Assembly (NCBI GenBank): GCA_947396885.1
Contig: OX377203.1
Coordinates: 28,027,253 to 28,091,252, forward strand
Reading direction: 5' to 3'
Length of the DNA: 64,000 bases
Source: Heligmosomoides polygyrus polygyrus
Lineage: Eukaryota > Nematoda > Chromadorea > Rhabditida > Heligmosomidae
Part shown: in pieces, positions 57,201-64,000 of the stretch
Layout: the number at the start of each line of letters is the position of its first letter
How positions within the stretch are numbered: the stretch's first letter is position 1
Translations under genes and position numbers: made by a program
Notes under the pieces: generated by a model
Told to the model about the DNA's origin: nothing
Databases searched by the model: none
Seen by the model: the letters and a program-made list of their open reading frames with translations, nothing else

Positions 57201-60200
57201 AAACCTTCAGCGTTGACCTGTGCTTGACCTTGAGGAGCATTTCCTTGGTAGATGGCCTGAGGATATTGCGTAGTTTGCTGAGGTCCCAGACTTTGACCCT
57301 GAGGACTACTCGCACCAGAATATGGGCTTGGAGAGAGCTGCCCATTGGTAGCACCCTCCTGACTCCACTGCTGACTTGTTCCATAGACGTTTTGGTCGCC
57401 GTATGGAGCCTGGGATGATCCCACACCACTCTGCGGATAGGAAGGTCCCTGTGTGAAAGCTTGCGAGGAAGGCGCATATGGGTAAGGGGTCGAGGAACCT
57501 GGTGGATACTGTTGTGCCCCAGCGCCAGATGCAGGCGTCTGACCGGAATAGACGTTGATAGGGGCAGTGGGGAAGACTCCCTGAGTGGAGCCACCAGACT
57601 GCGAATAGGGCGCCTGTTGGGTGAACAGCGGAAATGGTGTGGTTGAGGATGCGCCGGCATACGGTACTCCGTTGCTGTCTGAAGACGAACCAGCAGCCCT
57701 CAGTGCCTCATCGTAGTTGTTCTGCTGCTGGGGCGAGTATTGCCCTTGTCCTTGCATTCCGGATGCCCCATTTCCGGACTGACTAGGTCCGAAGGTGTTC
57801 TGACCTGCGTAGTTCTGTGAGTTCCAGTTCTGGTTACTTCCCTGTACGAATTCTGAATTCTGTGCCTGGTTTGGGACAGGACTGAAGCCACCGCCTGGTG
57901 ACAGATAGCCGACGTTGGATGTTGCCTGGAAGCCTGTATTCGGGCCGTTGTACGGCTCGTTTGTATTGGAGTTCGTCGGTTGGTACTGGAATCCTCCGGG
58001 GACGTTCTGACCGTTTCCTGATTGCGGAATGAATACTGGTGTCGGTCCCTGTGGAGAGAATTGCGCCGATGGGATCGCGTTCTGTGCTCCTTGAAGAGAA
58101 GGAGAAGGCTGTTGCGTTTGAATGACGTTTGCAGAACTAGAAACCTGAAAGTAAACATTTCGATCGGAGAACGTGTCTGACCTTGGAGTTTGGCACACTG
58201 TTCATGGATGTGTCATGCCTCCTTCTTTTCGAGCTTTGAAAAGCAGTTGTGTTGCGATGATTCGGATCATCCTACCTTAGTACCAAGTGAGACTAGAACT
58301 TGCCCCATTCACTATCCGGACAGCATACTTAAGGCCTATGTTATACTTCGGCGTTGCTTGTCGGTGACGTCGGCGACAGTGTTGAGCTGGTGCTACGCGG
58401 AGCGTAGCAGTCACTGTTGCCGAAGTACAACATAGGCCTAAACCATTGCACCGCCGTTGCTGTCTGGTTCATCCTGCTGCGATGAGTCACAGAAACAACG
58501 ATTATTCGCTCAAGTGCCTTTACGCTCCAAACATATTCACTAGCTATGACACACTCGGACTGAACCTTTCTTTTGCGAAAACGTGCAGCTTTTTGTTGTA
58601 GAAAGTAAAACGTTGAGCACTTTCTACTCATGACAATCCTTCTCACTAGAAAGTGTGCCGTTCTTCTCTGAACTCTAGTGGAATAGGCTGTTAGATGGAT
58701 GTTTGGCTGCGACCAAAACTCTAAACAAAACACAGAGATCTAGACCCCCAGGCTTAAGCAGAAATGTAGCAATCTGTTGAAATACTTCCTACCAAACAGG
58801 TTCATCTCTCATTTCGGTAAAGAACAGGATTCGTGCTGTCAAGTGGTGCAATGTAGTAGTCTCCACTTTGTGGACGCTTGTTCTTCAACCGATTCTGATC
58901 GTAAAATCCCGTAGGCCGTTCAACTATGGTACTGCCGGTTATGCTTCCTAAATCTTGAGTCTTGATTAAGACTTGAGCTGCGACCATTCTATGTGGAGCT
59001 GAAGTCATCGGTAAAGCATACTGTTTAAGGAACAACCCAGCTAGTGCCTTCTATGAACCGTGACTCTCAGCGCTCCGTGAGCAAAGTGATGGCGCACAAG
59101 TGCTGAAGGGTGAAAGGAACCGAGAAGTCACCCATGGGATCCATAGCCGCAGTCATATAAGAGGTTTTGCGGATAGGATTACGAGACCTGTACATCGTGC
59201 CAAAAAGGGGGGCCATTGGTAATTCCGCTAGCGCAAGCAGCACTGCAGGCACCGGTCGTTTCCCTTTGTGATGCTCCCCCGAAGTCTGTTCCACTTCTGA
59301 TTTCTGGTCACTGCTCCATCATTGTCTATAATGCTCCACTATTCTCTTGTGTTGTGGTTTAATCGTTTATGCCGAAACATATGAACAAGTAGGGAAGATC
59401 GTTCTCTTACCAACCACAGTTCATGCATGGTGATATTCTTCAGTTACACTCACGGGTTTGTTGGTGTCAATTATTTGAAGTTGAAAGAGATTTCTGATCA
59501 ACAGTGTTTTGATTTCTTTTGCTATGTTCAGCAAATGGGTGCAAGCAGCGCAGTCGGAGGAGGCGCCAGCTCACGCATGCACTGTCTGGAAGGGAACTGA
59601 TTTGTTCGTCTACCGCCAGTCGGCAAATGTAGGCCAGTACTCACTTAAATTGCCTCCACGATAGAAGAATGTAGCATGCTTGACTCATCTCAAAAGGGGT
59701 TGACTAACGCAGCCCATTGTCCTTCACCCCTTATGTTCAGTAGGCACCCTTTAGGTGTAGTAACATAAAGATTATAGGAAAGAAAGATGTAAGATCGCAT
59801 AAATGGCTATGTGAAATGCGCTACTACTTATACGGTTTACCGCTAAAGATGTTTAGATGAATATTTCTAACAATGATGATCTTCGAGTACCAGTCGATGA
59901 AATGGTAAATATCGTATGGTTCCCCGATAAATCTGCTATCAAGTCGCGGACTCTGAAAAAGTGACAGGATTTATTGCACCGAATTTGATCAGAAACCCTG
60001 CCTGACCTTCCTTTGCAGCAAATGGTACTTTTTTCATATCATTGCGATGGAGGTCCTTGGTATTTGACGTCCATGATCAAGCGTTACTGTCTCCACACTT
60101 TCTTTGGTCGAGGGACTTGTGCAGCACAATAGACTTTTAAATGCCACTTGAGGCTCACAAAAACTGACTTTTTCTTCGATTCTTTTTTCTTCCTCGAATT

Positions 60201-61719
60201 GACTTGGATCATTTCTGTTACGGCCATGAAGTCAGTGGAATTAGTTCCATGGTGATATTGGCGACCGACTCATCCTGATATTCGGATAAGTGCTGATGGT
60301 GGAATGCTGTGTTTCATTAAACAACGCTAGTGGTGTAAAGGAGAGGAGCGTCCTGCCTAGGAAGTCGGGGGGGGGGGGTTCGAGTTCCGTCTGGTGCTAG
60401 AGTTTTGATCGCAACAGAAAATCGTTATGAGAGCTTAATACATCGGTAGCCGCCACTTGAGGTTTGAAAAAACGATTTAATAGGTAACTGTTATAGGATA
60501 ATAAATATTTACTAGTAAAAATACACAATTAAGGATAACCAACACTGGAGCAGCACTTTTCGAAGTGTTGCGAGTGATTTGTATTGGTAGTATCGGCTAC
60601 CATGACTTCTATAAAAGCGCTGACAATTTCAGTAGGACGCTGCGAGCGATAGTAGCTGTAGTAAATGTGGTGAGCTACACTTAGAAGCCGTTTACGGAAG
60701 TTCAGTCGTCCGTAAGAATATCCTCCTCAAAAGAGTGTCTCTACTTGTCGTCCACTCGGACCAGAAGACGTAACGCTCTCGTGGATCACCTATCTGCGAG
60801 CTTTCCCCTAGATACGAAGACAAGCACGAAGATCAATCGAAAACGGAATGGTGAAACGAAAGTTCACACCAACCTAAAATCTGCACTAACCTGTCCACCC
60901 GAGCTCACGCTCGACACCACTCCGGACGTTTGCTGTAATCCGGATCCTGTAATAGATGGGTTCCTAGTAAGAAAAGCAAAAAAGGCACAAATCTAATCTC
61001 GAGTGGGGTTCTTCGCTCAATTTGTTTCGTCAATGTTTTGCTTTTTTTGCATTTTACAGGGTTACAACCAAGTCGCCTAACCCCTCGAGTTGTTTCTGAG
61101 AAAAAAGATTTTTCAGACAAATTTCAGAGAATTTCTGAAAATTGTCTGTCTGTACGTTAAAAATAGTCTCAGATTGAAGTATTTATGAAATTCGTAAATT
61201 AAGGATGAATTGAGAAAATCTCACCTTGCTGGGTTCCATACCAAACGACGACTTGTTGCTTTGGCGGGTTGAATGTGAGACAGCATGCTCTTAAAAAGGA
61301 TGATGTCATTCAGTGAAGCGAAAACCTTATCGAAACCAATGGCTGTTCTATTTTGTCAAAAAAAAACAGTGAAAGCGACTAATATCAAGCAAATATCAGT
61401 TTTTCCTTTTCTGAAGAATACAGTCGGTGACCGCTGAGCGATGAAGCAGCGTCTCCAAATTTGGATCTTGCAAGGGTTTTTGACAGCTTATTCTCCTCCT
61501 TACTTTAAAAATAATCCTCAAAAAGGTGTGCCCCTAAGCAGTTCTTTGTGATGGTAGGAGGGAAGGAAACAGTGCAAACATCACGTTGATTAGGAAGAAT
61601 GTTGTCATTATTCTTCGATGTGGTAGGCATCTTCTCTGGACATTTAGTCCAAAATTCGATGGCATGATGATGCACCTGGAGCGACACGTGAGATATTCTT
61701 GACTCGGAATCGGAACAGC
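51276..61719 (-). CDS. Gln/Ser/Pro/Gly-rich low-complexity protein, multi-exon gene (5' end incomplete)
   Basis: Exons in consistent phase: 61676-61719 (may start further up, near 61764), 61225-61289, 60891-60946, 56639-58144, 56433-56576, 55018-55090, and a probable last exon 51276-51328. The N-terminal part reads EYLTCRSRACCLTFNPP then KQQVVVWYGTQQGSG, the only ordered-looking segment. The rest is about 600 residues dominated by Q, S, G, P, N, Y and T. The last exon gives GSLIATVMTTMLLHLVL and a stop, a hydrophobic end that could be a GPI-attachment signal, with AATAAA about 206 bases further on. No signal peptide exon was found with certainty. Function is unknown; the composition resembles nematode PQN-type or extracellular-matrix proteins. 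The 3.7-kb step to the last exon is the weakest link. Confidence 0.55.
52045..52302 (+). mobile_element. tRNA-derived SINE, family A, diverged subfamily
   Basis: The body and tail match the family. The B-box block is GGTTTCGATTCC, closer to a true tRNA T-loop than in the main group, so this copy may descend from an older source. Confidence 0.6.
53780..54270 (+). CDS. Predicted two-exon protein of 131 residues, function unknown
   Basis: Exon 1 (53780-53992) starts at the first ATG after an in-frame stop and is GC-rich at its beginning. It reads MWSAAGGRKGSERPAAES and later DNITSLESSQRAEECCPVDF, ending HKE at a GTAAGC donor. Exon 2 (54088-54270) follows a TTATTTCTAG acceptor in the same phase and stays open for 60 codons (TRMCLWYSVDHKEHGFRTYP to SVHFSRPF) before a stop. 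The 95-base intron is of typical size. It lies inside the last long intron of the Q/S/P-rich gene on the opposite strand. I recognise no domain. The minus-strand frames here are longer than expected too, so coding status is only likely. Confidence 0.4.
54671..54856 (-). pseudogene. Reverse transcriptase fragment with FADD block
   Basis: Minus strand CKQFADDVKIYRS is the catalytic block of a non-LTR reverse transcriptase related to the one at 4.3-6.0 kb. Confidence 0.55.
55018..56576 (-). CDS. Exons 5-6 of the Q/S/P-rich gene (56433-56576 and 55018-55090)
   Basis: The exon at 56433-56576 has exactly 48 codons in phase 0 (LYGQNANGQFVQPTQTPAPQ and on to GTLTPA) with acceptor TTAACAG and donor GTAAGT. 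The exon at 55018-55090 reads PGMAPQYDFQRDMNTQYGNY then QNYPG, with acceptor TTTTTTCAG and donor GTAAGA. Both continue the composition of the main exon. The intron between them holds a CR1-like retrotransposon piece in the opposite orientation. Confidence 0.75.
55380..56400 (+). pseudogene. CR1-like reverse transcriptase C-terminus, antisense in an intron
   Basis: WQLPLSEKKQNVLLFGS, a microsatellite, then DCEPLLHAYNDFVTPIL and LEKVQKSFTRKLMIRTLGF, ending with AATAAATAAATAG. It lies inside the Q/S/P-rich gene on the opposite strand. Many stops. Confidence 0.65.
55560..55600. repeat. AAT microsatellite
   Basis: A run of ATA/ATT units with one interruption, inside the antisense retrotransposon piece. 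Confidence 0.8.
56639..58144 (-). CDS. Main exon of the Q/S/P-rich protein, 502 codons
   Basis: One open exon of 502 codons, bounded by TTTCAG at its start and GTAAGT at its end, phase 0 on both sides. It has almost no charged residues, few hydrophobic ones, and recurring SPQGQ, NPQGQGQ and SSTQPPY units. From about 56700 to 57260 the protein is built of degenerate repeats of 24-27 residues. Two of them, starting at 56937 and 57015, are nearly identical at DNA level with a 78-base period. Long antisense frames here are shadows of this composition. A stretch of this length without stops and with aligned splice sites is certainly coding. Confidence 0.85.
56937..57092. repeat. 78-base tandem duplication in the Q/S/P-rich exon
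   Basis: Units start at 56937 and 57015 (CCTTGCGGATTGCTTGTCTG in both) and differ at only a few bases; more diverged units lie on either side. The period is a multiple of three, so the frame is kept. Confidence 0.8.
58331..58440. repeat. Short hairpin element
   Basis: Arms AGGCCTATGTTATACTTCGG and, inverted at 58420-58440, AGGCCTATGTTGTACTTCGG. No coding capacity; likely a small MITE in an intron of the Q/S/P-rich gene. Confidence 0.6.
58643..58760 (-). mobile_element. SINE family B copy, partial
   Basis: Minus strand AGAGTTTTGGTCGCAGCCAA with a decayed B-box region matches the body of the copies at 640-812 and 60322-60480. Confidence 0.45.
58802..59216 (-). CDS. Predicted small two-exon protein of about 76 residues, function unknown
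   Basis: Exon 1 (59132-59216) starts MAPLFGTMYRSRNPIRKTSY and ends after MDPMG at a GTGACT donor in phase 1. Exon 2 (58802-58947) follows GATTTAG and reads GSITGSTIVERPTGFYDQNR on to YIAPLDSTNPVLYRNER and a stop. The joined codon is Gly. A CTAG lies 10 bases upstream of the ATG and could accept a spliced leader. The sequence is balanced and charged, unlike nearby noncoding DNA, and unlike the Q-rich gene in whose intron it sits. No family recognised; it could instead be exons of a larger gene. Confidence 0.4.
59532..59731 (+). mobile_element. tRNA-derived SINE, family A, internally deleted
   Basis: The head (CAAGCAGCGCAGTCGGAGGA) joins directly to the body; the B-box block is gone. Flanked by TATGTTCAG at 59523-59531 and 59732-59740. 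Confidence 0.65.
60322..60480 (+). mobile_element. SINE family B copy
   Basis: A tRNA-like head with A-box-like TAGTGGTGTAAAGG and B-box-like GGTTCGAGTTCC is followed by CTGGTGCTAGAGTTTTGATC. The join between the anticodon arm and T-arm is a run of about a dozen G. Confidence 0.5.
60891..61719 (-). CDS. 5' exons of the Q/S/P-rich gene
   Basis: The exon at 60891-60946 reads GSGLQQTSGVVSSVSSGGQ and joins the main exon in phase 0. The exon at 61225-61289 encodes CCLTFNPPKQQVVVWYGTQQ and ends in phase 1, matching the GA start of the next one. Its acceptor is AAG, not the usual CAG. The exon at 61676-61719 (AVPIPSQEYLTCRSR) ends in phase 2 as needed. An alternative short exon at 61058-61095 also has splice signals but breaks the frame. 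ORFs upstream with hydrophobic starts (at 61819 and at about 61604) could supply a signal peptide, but no donor joins them cleanly. Confidence 0.5.
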
Positions 61720-61829
61720 CTGTAGCAGGCATCGCAAGAAAAAGTATGATTGAGACAGCAGTCTCTAAAATCAGAAATTCGCCTCCTAATGTAACGACGA
61801 TGAGTATCATCAGCTCCATATTATGCCAT

Positions 61830-64000
61830 ACACCTGTCTTGAACCGTTAAGAAAGGGCCTACGCTGTTTGGATAAGCTCTACTCCTTGAGAGTAACACAT
61901 CTGACCACGGAGAAGGAGACGTGAAATACGCTGCAAATGGTCGACAAAAACCAACGTTGCAAGAGTGTGTGGCGTAAACTCTAGAGCCGGAAATGCTTCA
62001 GATTTTAATAGTAGAGCTAAAATCGACAGTGGCTAGGGCTGTTTTCTGAGCCAGGTGCAGTCAGCCGTGTTCAAGCGGCATGAGGATGGGATGTTAGGAG
62101 GTCAAGGTGGAAACGGAGACAGTGTCACTTGAACCGAAACAAAGGGAACTACGGTGGTGTAGGCATATCCTAGATGACCATTGGTCGTCGAAGAGTTCCT
62201 CTGAGCTAGGACAGCAAGAAAGTGACCGCGAGTAAAACAAGAAAGAATAGGACCAGCTCTCAATGGAAATGTCCCCAAACCGGTCTTTACGACTCGGAGT
62301 ACCACTATCCACGCTGCTGAACAGGGCATCCAGAGTTTCGAGCCTCCTCACCGTTCAGGGCACAGGTTGACAAAAAGTAGAAGTTGGGTGGACCGGTTAC
62401 CCAGCGTGTTTCCTCTTCATAATCGGTTGGATTCCGCTGCACTTGAAAGCATGTCAGGACGTTCATCAAAGCGTTAGTCAGACGTTTTCCTGGAGGCGAC
62501 TAACGAAAAATGCTACGACGTTTGTACCCGTCGAGCGAGAAGTATCCACTGGACCACATGGCACGGACTGTGGCATGTGTAGGCATCGCTGACGCAAGCT
62601 AGAGGGAGCGATTTAATGATCAACAGTTCACGTAGGCGATACGAAAAAAGCTCCCCACAGCAAAAGATGGTTATGAGGTGGATAAGCTCATACTAATGAT
62701 GAACTGTAGCCCCAAACACTTGGATCAATGAAGGAAGGAATCCTGGAACTGAATTATCATTTATCAATTTGAGAAGGAAATTGTATCCAAGCATGAGATT
62801 GCGAAGCTGCCCTATGGTATATGTAGACTGGAGCATTCCAATATCAATACTAATGTTAAAAAAGTAAAATGAATACAATGCTTTAAAGTATTCCATAGAT
62901 GAGGAACATAGAGAGGAGGGATTTAAATGAAAATTCTAGGAAAATTCTAGGCCTAGGAGGTGGCTTAAACTTGAACTAAGAAAATCCTGAAAATCTTAAA
63001 ACTCACGGTTGACTGTTGGCCGAGTAGACATCGCATCGAGTGCACTGCAACGCGTAACTCGCGCTCAGAAACTAAAGCAAACACTGAATCACCGCTGGAG
63101 TTTAGCTCATCGTCTCAAAATTCTGTTGTAAATTACACGTTTTTGCTTCGATTTCTACGACGTTTGTGTGGATATAGTGTAATCTCCAACTGAAGTCAGT
63201 GGTTTATACTTCCCAGGCAAGTCTATTACCAGTTGGCCGTTCACGAAAATGAGATAATCTTTCATGGAAGAGATTGAAAACCGCGTTGAATCGATGTTCG
63301 GTTGAATCCTGTTTGCAAAGACATTGTTGGAAAGAGATTTCGGATGTCTGAAAAAGCAATGGCTGGTTGTCAGGATATCCTATGGAAATCTTGACTGGAC
63401 AGCGACTGAACGTATTGTAAGAACTGCTTTTGCAAACAATCCCAAGAACATCGCTGTCGTTATTTTTATAGAATAAAAGTTAAGCTCAGTTCAGAACGGG
63501 AAAACCTAACGAGGTTGTGAGCGTCTGGGAGGGAGTTGCAGCTATTCCACTCCTTTCGGCGAATGTGACTTCTGTGGGGGGCCAACAGTCGAGGCTGCGA
63601 GTATTACTAATCTGCCGAGCGGAGGAAATTCTGAGAAATCCACCTGTCTTCTATGAAATCTCGGCACCAACCCTCTGGGCATTCTGCAGACTCTGCCTAG
63701 TATTACATAGGTAGAGGGAGGGGCGGAGGCGACCTCGAAATACAATAGCCGCTCGAAGCAGCTGTTTATTCGATGCTAACACGCAGCACGTCGCCGGGAA
63801 AACATATTTTTCCCTGACGGCTCAGCAGTACGACTCTGATAAATGATCATCATAATAGGTGGGCAAAGGGAAACAGAAAACAAAACAGTTCTGCTGAGTA
63901 ACCCTTGCGTTTCACTGTTGCAGTGAAGAAAATGAAGATACGCAGTGTTTCATTGGTAGAAAAAAGCTTTAGTCTTCCATCTATCCGTCCCTCTTCACTA
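61830..64000. other. No gene seen
   Basis: Short frames only. If the Q/S/P-rich gene has further 5' exons or a promoter, they should lie here. Confidence 0.4.

Noticed and set aside
56785..57660. 291-codon minus-strand frame overlapping the Q/S/P-rich exon
   Set aside because: It is the shifted frame of the repetitive exon; splice phases support the 502-codon frame.
61505..61819. 104-codon minus-strand frame with hydrophobic start (MELMILIVVTLGG) as a separate secreted protein
   Set aside because: It overlaps the exon at 61676-61719 in another frame and has two hydrophobic stretches without a clear cleavage site; left open only as a possible 5' part.
1..64000. CRISPR arrays, phage, plasmid or toxin-antitoxin systems
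   Set aside because: The DNA is eukaryotic in gene structure; no direct-repeat arrays with spacers and no such genes were seen.

Overview
The window looks like assembled nuclear DNA of a parasitic clade V nematode, most likely a hookworm or a related strongylid. The evidence is small exons with short introns, a likely SL trans-splice site, one 200-base N gap, poly-G runs, and many mariner, RTE and CR1-like relics. Nearly all real coding sequence is on the minus strand, split into small exons. I assembled gene models by joining exons on splice signals and codon phase, without any alignment.

Region by region. 1-8.7 kb is noncoding with fragments of non-LTR retrotransposons (reverse transcriptase at about 1.55-1.74 and 4.3-6.0 kb) and a tRNA-derived SINE. 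8.7-11.3 kb is a stack of mariner relics, one of them palindromic and carrying a SINE. 12.46-24.64 kb, minus, is the main gene: about 21 exons encoding a 909-residue LDL-receptor family protein (signal peptide, five LDLa, EGF-like modules, one YWTD propeller, EGF-like modules, transmembrane segment, tail with an FxNPxF motif). It is best explained as a yolk receptor of the RME-2 type. 25-33 kb is mostly empty, with mariner pieces and the N gap. 33.3-33.6 kb has one convincing orphan minus-strand exon. 33.8-41 kb holds three mariner derivatives, a GC-rich inserted MITE, an RTE retrotransposon end, and a possible short first exon at 37.6 kb. 41-51 kb is repeat territory with a 1-kb perfect-looking palindrome (48.7-49.7 kb). 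51.3-61.7 kb, minus, is a gene for a Gln/Ser/Pro/Gly-rich low-complexity protein whose main exon is 1.5 kb. A two-exon plus-strand candidate (53.8-54.3 kb) and a small two-exon minus-strand candidate (58.8-59.2 kb) lie inside its introns. 61.8-64 kb shows nothing I can name.

The repeats can be ordered. A tRNA-derived SINE of about 290 bp is present in 13 copies, several with clear target-site duplications. It inserted into a mariner, into itself, and was in turn hit by a MITE. At least five further inverted-repeat families are visible. No bacterial-type system, CRISPR array or virus-derived gene was seen.
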